A stretch of 6,128 nucleotides of DNA from Patescibacteria group bacterium. GTDB taxonomy: Bacteria > Patescibacteriota > Patescibacteriia > JAGPKW01. The position numbers and the translations under genes are program-made. Below, one piece after another: positions 1 to 5,793 of the stretch. Where the stretch lies: positions 1-6,128 of the forward strand of contig JAGPKW010000050.1 of the NCBI GenBank assembly GCA_018053685.1, read 5' to 3'. Within the stretch, counting starts at the first letter, position 1. Each line of letters opens with the position of its first letter. Under the pieces are notes generated by a model. That model saw nothing but the letters and a program-made list of their open reading frames with translations, searched no databases and had not been told where the DNA came from.

Positions 1-87
1 AATATCAAAAACAGATTGAAATTTCTTCGTTACAAGGTTTTGCTTGTTATTAAATAGCCAATATTTTATATAATACTTCTTATTCAT
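1..87 (-). CDS. Unidentified protein, N-terminal 29 codons only (runs off left edge)
   Basis: An ATG at 85-87 on the minus strand opens a frame with no stop down to base 1. It begins MNKKYYIKYWLFNN and ends, within the window, at ...FQSVFDI. The ATG lies inside the last codons of the gtrA-like gene, and the two genes overlap by 8 bp (80-87). That overlap is typical of translational coupling in an operon and is the main reason to believe the gene. It does not begin like a GtrB-type dolichyl-phosphate-sugar synthase, the usual partner of GtrA, which would start with a short beta strand and a GT2 nucleotide-binding motif. The hydrophobic FQSVFDI stretch after a polar N-terminus could be the first strand of a Rossmann-fold methyltransferase, but that is only a guess because the window ends before any diagnostic motif. 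Confidence 0.55.
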   Translation of the reverse strand, partial: MNKKYYIKYWLFNNKQNLVTKKFQSVFDI

Positions 88-526
88 CTTTCTGAGTTTC
101 CCTATTCTTAAATACCCAATATTTAAACAAAAAAAAATTCCAACACATTATTGGAATAGTAATAATAGCTTTAGATAAAAAGCCGTCTGGAATAAAATCT
201 GGTATAAATGGAAGTCTCCTATACAACATCTTTTCTGTTTCCCACTGTTCATATACAAGGAAAAAACCATATGTGTTAACAAAATAATTAAATGTTGTCA
301 GAGACAAGTATTTAATTGATTTTAGCAGGGCATTCGATGATCCTGCTTTAAAAGACCAATAGTTTTGCATAAAAAAATTAAATATCACTGATACTAAAAC
401 AGAAAATATATTTGCAATAACTTTCGTTATTCCAAAGCCTGACAATATCTGAAGTAAACCAAAATCAATAATTATTGTTGAGACACCTATTACAAAATAC
501 CTTGGAAATGTTTTATTGAACACCAT
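80..526 (-). CDS. GtrA-family four-helix membrane protein (putative lipid-linked sugar flippase)
   Basis: This 148-residue protein has the GtrA layout: four hydrophobic segments at roughly residues 9-29, 34-54, 71-92 and 117-137, with the N-F-x5-W-x-F motif at the end of each half (NFFMQNYWSF near 50-59, NFFLFKYWVF near 130-139). The internal duplication is clear by eye. Family members, such as GtrA of Shigella phages, are thought to flip undecaprenyl-phosphate-sugar across the inner membrane for a periplasmic glycosyltransferase. The length is slightly above the usual 120-140 because the loop between helices 3 and 4 (about 93-116, with LYRRLPFIPD) is long. The start is the first ATG; no Shine-Dalgarno is visible, but a -10/-35 pair lies upstream. 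It overlaps the next minus-strand gene by 8 bp. A divergent GT-C enzyme next door is a natural partner. A T9 run (129-137, coding strand) sits in helix 4. Confidence 0.88.
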   Translation of the reverse strand: MVFNKTFPRYFVIGVSTIIIDFGLLQILSGFGITKVIANIFSVLVSVIFNFFMQNYWSFKAGSSNALLKSIKYLSLTTFNYFVNTYGFFLVYEQWETEKMLYRRLPFIPDFIPDGFLSKAIITIPIMCWNFFLFKYWVFKNRETQKDE

Positions 527-545
527 AGATAAAAATATTTAAAAC

Positions 546-558
546 ATATCAATGATAT
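546..558. repeat. 13-bp palindrome in the gtrA / GT-C divergent region
   Basis: ATATCA, one central A, then TGATAT: perfect 6-bp arms. It sits between two divergent genes and over the predicted transcription start of the gtrA-like gene, a typical place for an operator. The arms are short and AT-rich, so chance is a real alternative. Confidence 0.25.
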
Positions 559-587
559 ACTATACTAAATACAATAAATTTTATAAA
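559..587 (-). promoter_or_regulatory. Candidate sigma-70-type promoter for the gtrA-like gene
   Basis: Read on the minus strand, TTTATA (582-587) and TATAGT (559-564) are separated by exactly 17 bases. They match the -35 consensus at 4 of 6 positions and the -10 consensus at 5 of 6. Transcription would start near 552, giving a leader of about 25 bases before the ATG at 526. In AT-rich DNA such matches are common, so this is only a reasonable candidate. A 13-bp palindrome, ATATCA-A-TGATAT, at 546-558 would cover the start point. Confidence 0.33.
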
Positions 588-618
588 GAAATCTAAAATA
601 ATTCTTAAAAAAACAGTA

Positions 619-2307
619 ATGAATAAACATTGGGTTGATAAGCTTCTTACTAAGCAAAGCCTTATTGCTTTCGCAAAAGCATTTGGTCTTCATGTCATTC
701 TTACGGCAGGTTTAACATATATTATCTCAATTTTTTTATTTTATATTGGCGTCAAGATAAACCCTTTAACCTTACCAATTAGTTTTGCTATTGCTTCTTA
801 TATACTTTTTTTTTCATCTTCGAAAAAAAGAAAGAAGCATCTAAATATTGCATATCTATTATTCACAATATTTTTGTATCTAGTAATGATGACAATTTCC
901 TTTAAGTTTTACGATATATCTTGGGATGGTCAGGAGTATCATCAGGAAACGATATTCACAATAACTGACAAAGGATGGAATCCAATCAAGAATTATGATC
1001 CTCCAACTGACACATTTCCTGGTCTTGTTACATGGGTAAAACATTATCCAAAAGCTTCTGAAATTTTGTCCTCTTCTATCTATGTAATCACACAAAGAAT
1101 AGAATCAGCAAAAGCCTTTAACTTGCTATTTATACTCTCGTCTTTCTGTTTATCTCTTTTTTTTCTAACAAAGGAATTGAAAATAAATCTCACCCAAAGT
1201 TTATTATTAAGTTTTATAACAGCATTTAATCCTGTTTCTGTCTACCAAAGTCTAACTTTCTATTTAGATGGGGAAATTTCTTCACTAATTATCTGTGGAT
1301 TTATTTTACTAATTATGTTAGCTAGAACAGATAAAAAGATATATTTATATTCATTTATATTGATAATTACTTTACTGATTAATTTTAAATCAACTGGAAT
1401 AATATTCTCAGTATTTCTATGTATAGAATATTTATTATTACTCCTAATGAATAAACATCCTTTAAAAGGAGTAATAAAGAAAGCATTACCTTTATTACTA
1501 GCAGGTATTTGTGCAATATGTATTTTTGGTCTTAACCCATATGTATATAATACAATTCACTTTAAAAATCCTGCTTATCCGCTTGCCGGGGAGAATTCTA
1601 TTGATATTATGACACCAAATAGACCACCAGGATATGATAAATTAAATAAGATTGAAAGAATATTAGTTTCTTATTTCATGCTAAATGTTGACCCTAATAC
1701 AAATAGGATTATCCCAAGACTTCCATTATCTAATATAGATTTAGCACTAGTACAATACAGTGATCCAAGAATCGGTGGGTTTGGACCATTCTTTATGGAA
1801 ATATCTTTATTATCAGGAATTAGCATTTTATACTTTTTAGTGCAAAAAAAATACAACAAAACAATTAAATACAAATGTTTTTTTTATTGTTGCACAATTT
1901 TCCTTTTAGCTCTTATTTTGCCAGAGTCATGGTGGGCAAGATATATTCCACTCATTTATGTTATACCTGTAATAATAATTATACCTTACATTATAAAATC
2001 AAAACATTTACCTTTTATAATTGAGCTACTTGTTTTTTTTCTTTTTATAAACAATTTATATACTGGAGCTATATATACTTTTAGTACAACAAAATATTCA
2101 AGACAAATAGATCAAGCAATAGAGAAATTAAGGAATGAAAATAGTAAAGTTTATGTCTATAAATATGGAGAATTTCATAATAACGTACAAAGACTAAAAG
2201 AAAATGGAATTCAATATGAAATTATAGAAGATAAAAATATATGGGAAAGTTTAGGTGAAGCAAGAATGATATTTTACACCACTCCCTTTGAAATTAAATA
2301 TTATTAG
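619..2307 (+). CDS. GT-C fold integral membrane glycosyltransferase
   Basis: This 562-residue protein has about ten or more hydrophobic segments (for example 22-44, 51-66, 77-96, 165-183, 194-208, 219-234, 241-257, 260-277, 289-306, 390-408, 420-434 and 443-480). The first large extramembrane loop holds W102-D103-G104-Q-E106-Y107-H108, followed by H142-Y143-P144-K145-A-S-E148. This resembles the D-x3-YH and YP-x2-E elements seen in many uncharacterised GT-C enzymes, where acidic residues in the first loop serve catalysis. A later WWARYIP (438-444) precedes the last helices, and residues 494-562 form a soluble tail. Such enzymes take a polyprenyl-phosphate sugar and act on the periplasmic side, which fits the divergent GtrA-like flippase 92 bp away. 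The start is the first ATG and has no Shine-Dalgarno. The gene carries four poly-T runs of 8-9 bases and its 3' end overlaps the converging gene. Acceptor and sugar cannot be read from sequence. Confidence 0.8.
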   Translation: MNKHWVDKLLTKQSLIAFAKAFGLHVILTAGLTYIISIFLFYIGVKINPLTLPISFAIASYILFFSSSKKRKKHLNIAYLLFTIFLYLVMMTISFKFYDISWDGQEYHQETIFTITDKGWNPIKNYDPPTDTFPGLVTWVKHYPKASEILSSSIYVITQRIESAKAFNLLFILSSFCLSLFFLTKELKINLTQSLLLSFITAFNPVSVYQSLTFYLDGEISSLIICGFILLIMLARTDKKIYLYSFILIITLLINFKSTGIIFSVFLCIEYLLLLLMNKHPLKGVIKKALPLLLAGICAICIFGLNPYVYNTIHFKNPAYPLAGENSIDIMTPNRPPGYDKLNKIERILVSYFMLNVDPNTNRIIPRLPLSNIDLALVQYSDPRIGGFGPFFMEISLLSGISILYFLVQKKYNKTIKYKCFFYCCTIFLLALILPESWWARYIPLIYVIPVIIIIPYIIKSKHLPFIIELLVFFLFINNLYTGAIYTFSTTKYSRQIDQAIEKLRNENSKVYVYKYGEFHNNVQRLKENGIQYEIIEDKNIWESLGEARMIFYTTPFEIKYY

Positions 2308-4156
2308 AACTTGAAATAAGTTCTTTTACAATTAAAAGAATATATCGACGTATTCTATGTGGGATGAGTTTTTTTGACAAGAACCTTAAGATCTTAAGAA
2401 ATCTAGAGCTTTTTCCTGTTTTCTCATTTGATAAAAAGGAAATTGGTGTTTCAACATTATGATTGACATACTCCATAAACTTAGAAGATTTTTGTATAAA
2501 TCCTCGGTAATAGGACATATTCTTATCCCATTCCTCTGCATTATAACTAACATTTCTGTTTTTCTTTAGATCTCTTGTAAATAAGCAGGTAACACTTTCA
2601 CTGAAAAGAAATTTTCGATTTGATAAGAACAAACAATCTAAAAATATTTTATCCTCTATTGCTGACAGATAAGGTATCTCATAATTCATAATATTAAAAG
2701 GGATATCCTTCTTACGCACTAGATATGAATTACTAGTTATAAAAGATGTATTCTCAAAATTAAAAAATTCATGAAAGTATGCAAGATCTCTCTTAGTTAA
2801 CCTTCCTTTAGTTTCTTTAACTATACTACCAGAGTATGCAACAGTAGCCGTTTTATCATTTTTTAATAATCTTACAAGACTTTCTACATGATTCTTAAAT
2901 AAAATATCATCATCATCACAGAAACCAATATAATCAGCTTTTGCATTTCTAATCCCAGAATAGAAGTTAAAACTCCTGTCCTTTCTCTCATTAAAAGATA
3001 ATATTCGATACTTAAGTGACTTTGGAACATAGCTCTTAATCCACTCCTCAAATAAATCCTTGCTTTCTCCCCAATATATGAATGTTAATAAGATATTTTT
3101 ATAAGTTTGATCTGCAATTGAATTTATAGATTCTTTTATTGTAGATCTTTTTCCATCAGTACGCATAATAATTTCCACAGAAGCATTATGCTTAGTCTTT
3201 GGTTTAGAAATGGATTGAGAATTATACTGATCAACAATATCTCCAATAAGTTTCTCCAAAGAAAATTTTTTATTAAATACCTTATTTGCTTCAAATGCCA
3301 TTTCTGTCGCTTTTTGCGGATGACTTAATGCCCAATAATATTTTTCATCTATTTGCTCTATAATTTCTTCAGTACTTTTTGTAGTATCAATATATATTAC
3401 AGAATCACCAAAATTCTCTTCAATAAACCTTAGCCTATCCGCAAATATTAAAATTCCGGAAGCTGCCATCTCAAAAATTCTCATATTGGGAACGTTAGCC
3501 TCTAAATGCTCTCGACTGTGAAAACATAATCCAATTCCATTCTCCCTATAAACTTTATAAATAGCATCATTCCCAAATGGTACCTCGCCACAATATTTAG
3601 AAGCCCCACCATTTAAGTATTCCCAGCTATTCTCGGGTCCGTATACATTTATCTTATTACACTCTAGGAACAAATCTTTATGTCTATCTCCCTGCCAGTT
3701 TGAACCTACATAGGCGATTCTTTTAAAATTCTCTACAGGTGGAAATTCATGCTTACAACTACTTGGGTAAAGTATAAACTTATCTCTTACAATTGGAGAT
3801 CTAAAGTTAATTGTATTCAAATAATCGTCTATTGTGGAAGATGCAATAGCATAAGCATCATAAGATTTAATATTCTCAAATGTATTCATAAGTGAATTAA
3901 TTGGAAACACACAAGCATCAAGAAAAGCAGGCGGATTCCACATACAGCCAATTGTGTAAGAATCAAATATTTTAGGAATATAATGATGTAAAGGAAAAAC
4001 AATATCTGGAGAAAATTGAGAAATAACACCTGCGTCAGAAGAATATATTGCATCAATGTTAAGAGATACACATGCATTTCGCATCCTTATGCCAATTTCT
4101 TTCTCAGCATGTGGTAACATATACCATTCTAATTTATCCTGAAATGCTATTTTCAT
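2294..4156 (-). CDS. Bifunctional glycosyltransferase: CgeB-like GT-B domain fused to a GT2-type GT-A domain
   Basis: This 620-residue soluble protein has two glycosyltransferase parts. Residues 1-310 resemble CgeB-like / Glyco_trans_1_2 proteins of GT-B fold. They start MKIAFQDKLEWYMLP, carry a second Rossmann half at R146-I-A-Y-V-G-S-N-W, and have the donor-site signature R226-I-F-E-M-A-A-S-G-I-L with E229. A linker (about 311-325) leads to a GT-A domain that begins SVEIIMRTDGKRSTIKES (326-343). Its DDDD metal site lies at 414-417 after ADYIGFC, and an E501-D502 pair is in the position of the usual catalytic base. The C-terminus (585-612) is basic and hydrophobic and may touch the membrane. 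The start is supported by AAAGGA four bases upstream, the only clear Shine-Dalgarno here. The protein probably adds two sugars in sequence to a lipid-linked glycan in the cytoplasm; the sugars are unknown. It runs opposite to both neighbours. Confidence 0.83.
   Translation of the reverse strand: MKIAFQDKLEWYMLPHAEKEIGIRMRNACVSLNIDAIYSSDAGVISQFSPDIVFPLHHYIPKIFDSYTIGCMWNPPAFLDACVFPINSLMNTFENIKSYDAYAIASSTIDDYLNTINFRSPIVRDKFILYPSSCKHEFPPVENFKRIAYVGSNWQGDRHKDLFLECNKINVYGPENSWEYLNGGASKYCGEVPFGNDAIYKVYRENGIGLCFHSREHLEANVPNMRIFEMAASGILIFADRLRFIEENFGDSVIYIDTTKSTEEIIEQIDEKYYWALSHPQKATEMAFEANKVFNKKFSLEKLIGDIVDQYNSQSISKPKTKHNASVEIIMRTDGKRSTIKESINSIADQTYKNILLTFIYWGESKDLFEEWIKSYVPKSLKYRILSFNERKDRSFNFYSGIRNAKADYIGFCDDDDILFKNHVESLVRLLKNDKTATVAYSGSIVKETKGRLTKRDLAYFHEFFNFENTSFITSNSYLVRKKDIPFNIMNYEIPYLSAIEDKIFLDCLFLSNRKFLFSESVTCLFTRDLKKNRNVSYNAEEWDKNMSYYRGFIQKSSKFMEYVNHNVETPISFLSNEKTGKSSRFLKILRFLSKKLIPHRIRRYILLIVKELISSSNNI
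2306..2327 (+). terminator. Possible weak intrinsic terminator of the GT-C gene
   Basis: AGAACTT (2306-2312), a 5-base loop, and AAGTTCT (2318-2324) form a perfect 7-bp stem, extendable by one G-U pair. TTTT (2324-2327) follows on the plus strand. It begins on the TAG stop of the GT-C gene and lies wholly inside the 3' coding end of the opposite gene. The stem has only two G-C pairs, so it would be weak. Confidence 0.38.
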
Positions 4157-4160
4157 TATA

Positions 4161-4166
4161 TCCTTT
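4161..4166 (-). promoter_or_regulatory. Shine-Dalgarno of the fusion glycosyltransferase
   Basis: Minus-strand AAAGGA followed by the spacer TATA and the ATG at 4154-4156. The spacing of four is short but workable. It stands out because the other complete genes in the window have no recognisable Shine-Dalgarno, and it supports the chosen start. Confidence 0.5.
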
Positions 4167-4179
4167 AATTATTATTACT

Positions 4180-4198
4180 AAATGAGAATTTCTCATTT
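4180..4198. repeat. Perfect 19-bp palindrome in the divergent promoter region
   Basis: AAATGAGAA, one central T, then TTCTCATTT: perfect 9-bp arms. It lies 23 bases upstream of the fusion glycosyltransferase start and about 105 bases upstream of the MptE/GT42-like gene. A minus-strand TAGAAT (4202-4207) just outside it could be a -10 box, although no -35 is visible, and transcription would then begin within the palindrome. It could be an operator for a dimeric repressor, or in RNA a hairpin close to the ribosome site. It is too far from any upstream gene end to be a terminator. Confidence 0.45.
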
Positions 4199-4270
4199 GC
4201 TATTCTATAATATATTTTACTTTTTCTCTACTATCCTTTATTTTCTATATCAAGTTAAAAATTGCTCATC

Positions 4271-4290
4271 TATAATAATATTGCTATACT
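4271..4290 (+). promoter_or_regulatory. Candidate -10 boxes for the MptE/GT42-like gene
   Basis: A perfect TATAAT lies at 4271-4276, and a second box, TATACT, at 4285-4290. TTGCTC stands 17 bases upstream of TATACT but matches the -35 consensus only in its first three bases. TATAAT would give a leader near 20 bases; TATACT would leave only about 6 bases before the ATG at 4303. I prefer TATAAT, but no good -35 supports either. Confidence 0.28.
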
Positions 4291-4301
4291 TATAAAAGTA
4301 T
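4286..4301. repeat. Short inverted repeat touching the MptE/GT42-like start codon
   Basis: ATACTT (4286-4291), loop ATAA, AAGTAT (4296-4301): 6-bp arms ending one base before the ATG at 4303. If transcribed, it would hold the region where a ribosome site should be, and none is visible there. It is all A/T except for one pair, so it would be unstable. Confidence 0.25.
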
Positions 4302-4302
4302 T

Positions 4303-5052
4303 ATGTTTACCTATCATTTAAAAAAAGAAGAAAGCAAAGCCTCACCTTTATTTATATTAGCTTCTGGTCCATCATTAAGAGATTGTAATGTAAAAAAATT
4401 AAAAAACTGTTATACTATGGCCTTTAACAGATCATACATAGCTTTTAACGATTGGGGGTTTGAACCTACATATTTTGCAGGTCTAGATTTAGTAGTAAAC
4501 CAAGATAACAAGGACGAATTCAGAAATTTAATTTTCCATTCATCAATAAAAAGATTCTTCTTCCCGGATAACGATTTTTCAAGAAAGAATTTTCATTCAA
4601 GAAAAACTACACTCATTAGGACAAATGGGAGAAATCCCTTACACCCAGATTTGGATTTTGAAAAAGAGCTTACTGTCGCTAATTCCGGTCTGTTTGGATT
4701 ACAAATAGCAATTGGATTACTAGGATTTAAAGAAATATACCTATTAGGATGTGATGCTAATTATAAAGAACATGTTCCTGGTGTTAATATTATAAATGGT
4801 CTTTATAAATCAGGCGAAAACAAAGATATAAACCACTTTAGGGAAGATTATTATGGGAAAGGAACCACATATAATAAACCTTGTAGTGACCTTTGGCATT
4901 ACAAAGCTTGGAAAGCATTTTTTAGAGAACAAATAAAACAGAGACAAAATGAAATTAAAATTTATAACTGCTCACCAATTAGTAGACTGACTTTCTTTGA
5001 GTACAAAGATTTTAAAGAAATTGAGAAATCTATTAAAAAATACCAACTTTAA
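4303..5052 (+). CDS. MptE-like / Maf / GT42-type transferase (sialyltransferase-like fold)
   Basis: This 249-residue protein has no signal peptide or membrane segment. It opens with the nucleotide-binding motif ASGPSL (20-25), then N42 in MAFNRS, NSG at 127-129, EIYLLGCD (144-151), H178-F-x3-D-Y-Y-G-K-G (178-187) and NCSPIS (222-227). This order matches the DUF115/MptE-like proteins, which include Maf transferases of flagellin nonulosonic acids. It also matches the GT42 sialyltransferases such as Campylobacter Cst-II, which has NGPSL, an SG loop, a near-identical YKEIYLSGID strand, a histidine base, and a CPNS-like C-terminal motif. By position, H178 and the NSG loop are the candidate catalytic and CMP-sugar sites. 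The likely role is transfer of a nucleotide-activated sugar, perhaps a nonulosonic acid, to the glycan. No nonulosonate synthesis genes are in view, so the donor is uncertain. The start is the first ATG, without a Shine-Dalgarno. Confidence 0.78.
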   Translation: MFTYHLKKEESKASPLFILASGPSLRDCNVKKLKNCYTMAFNRSYIAFNDWGFEPTYFAGLDLVVNQDNKDEFRNLIFHSSIKRFFFPDNDFSRKNFHSRKTTLIRTNGRNPLHPDLDFEKELTVANSGLFGLQIAIGLLGFKEIYLLGCDANYKEHVPGVNIINGLYKSGENKDINHFREDYYGKGTTYNKPCSDLWHYKAWKAFFREQIKQRQNEIKIYNCSPISRLTFFEYKDFKEIEKSIKKYQL

Positions 5053-5094
5053 TAGGGTTACTTTCAGTTTTGTCGGTCAGTCAAAGGATGGTAA

Positions 5095-5325
5095 AAACAC
5101 AAAAAAGTAACAAAGAAAATTAAAAATTTCTCAAAGATACTAACAATACACACAAAAAGCAAGAAAGATCTCATAATTACATTACCAACCCTTAAAAAGA
5201 AAATTGCCTTTGGCTCTAATGTTTATGTTATTAATAAAATTGAAAAGAATTCTACTGAAAAGAATATTTATATATTATCTCTAAATCAAGAAGAGTATAT
5301 CAACAATTTAATAAATGTTTACTAA
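5095..5325 (+). pseudogene. Start-less open frame after the MptE/GT42-like gene (probable gene remnant)
   Basis: This frame is open from just after a stop at 5092-5094 to TAA at 5323-5325, about 76 codons. It contains no ATG, GTG or TTG codon, so it cannot begin normally. From about 5122 on it reads like protein (for example KDLIITLPTLKKKIAFGSNV and STEKNIYILSLNQEEYIN). An ATG at 5088 in another frame encodes MVKTQKSNKEN before stopping at 5121-5123. One indel in the A-rich stretch around 5112-5127 would join it to this frame. The end is marked by three consecutive in-frame stops, TAA TGA TAG. It is lysine- and asparagine-rich, and I recognise no family. It is either a decayed gene or a sequence carrying an indel error. 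Confidence 0.4.
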
Positions 5326-5582
5326 TGATAGACAACTTTATCCCATTTAATAGCTTCATTGTTGATACTTCAACAAAAGGTAAAATTAAATTCAATAAAA
5401 AGATGCTCTATCTAGAAGACAGTGGTCTTCTAAAAAATATAGCAATTAAAAAAGACTTTTCATATACAGAAATTAAGACACCTGTTTCTGAATATCCAAG
5501 ACGAAACAATTATACGGATCCTTATAACAAAAGAATTATAAAGGTGTTAAAAATAACCAACAAAAAAGCGAGCAAGAAATGA
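5325..5582 (+). CDS. Hypothetical protein, 85 residues, possibly the second half of a broken gene
   Basis: The frame starts with an ATG that shares one base with the TAA of the preceding start-less frame (TAATG). That arrangement is seen in translational coupling, but it also arises when a frameshift splits a gene. The product is a soluble, basic protein beginning MIDNFIPFNSFIVDTS. Its middle (LEDSGLLKNIAIKKDFSY, then PVSEYPRRNNYTDPYNKR) has ordinary protein composition, and it ends in a lysine-rich tail. No signal peptide, membrane segment or known motif is visible. No Shine-Dalgarno precedes it. Its last 36 bases overlap the end of a broken minus-strand frame. With the frame before it, it could form a protein of about 160 residues. 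Function unknown; it may not be expressed. Confidence 0.4.
   Translation: MIDNFIPFNSFIVDTSTKGKIKFNKKMLYLEDSGLLKNIAIKKDFSYTEIKTPVSEYPRRNNYTDPYNKRIIKVLKITNKKASKK
5413..5432. repeat. Hairpin with 8-bp perfect stem and 4-base loop
   Basis: TAGAAGAC (5413-5420), loop AGTG, GTCTTCTA (5425-5432). It lies inside the 85-residue open frame. On the plus strand A's follow rather than T's, and on the minus strand no T-run follows, so it does not fit an intrinsic terminator on either strand. It is the strongest stem in the 5053-5820 region. Confidence 0.4.
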
Positions 5583-5793
5583 ATATAATATAAAAAGATT
5601 TTTTATTGGCAACACTTCCTTAAAAGCTGTCACAATCCCTAATCCTAAAATAAATGAAAAAGGAATGATCTCAAAAAATTTCAAAATCCAAAATTGAAGA
5701 TAAGCCTATAAATAAGACCAAAAGAAAAAAATTCAATGCAATTGCAACTAATTTATATTTATTATGAAGAAGATTTTGTTTAAACAAAAACAT
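5547..5793 (-). pseudogene. Small membrane protein split by one-base frameshift in a T6 run
   Basis: On the minus strand an ATG at 5791-5793 opens a 40-codon frame (MFLFKQNLLHNKYKL..., then a hydrophobic helix) that stops with TGA at 5671-5673, just after a run of six T's (5673-5678). Dropping one T from that run moves into a frame that continues EIIPFSFILGLGIVTAFKEV, LPIKNLFILYSF and ARFFVGYF, stopping at 5547-5549. The repaired product has about 81 residues and three hydrophobic segments, all plausible for an inner-membrane protein. The ATG lies 27 bases after the stop of the ABC ATPase on the same strand, so it would be the next gene of that operon. The family is not recognised. Alternatives are a sequencing error in the homopolymer, a true pseudogene, or slippage-controlled expression. 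Its end overlaps the plus-strand 85-residue frame by 36 bases. Confidence 0.5.

Noticed and set aside
880..1095. Minus-strand open frame of 71 codons
   Set aside because: It lies wholly inside the GT-C gene on the other strand, is unlike any known family, and has no promoter or ribosome site. It is a shadow of the real gene.
1671..1874. Minus-strand open frame of 67 codons
   Set aside because: It is wholly inside the GT-C gene, with no supporting signals.
3886..4077. Minus-strand open frame of 63 codons, very rich in leucine and isoleucine
   Set aside because: It is an alternative frame of the fusion glycosyltransferase on the same strand. The hydrophobic look comes from AT-rich codons read out of frame.
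4157..4302. Riboswitch or polysaccharide-locus JUMPstart/ops element
   Set aside because: No GGCGGTAG-type ops sequence is present here or in 527-618, and I see no extended leader fold.
5413..5432. Hairpin considered as an intrinsic terminator
   Set aside because: No T-run follows the stem on either strand. Kept only as an inverted repeat.
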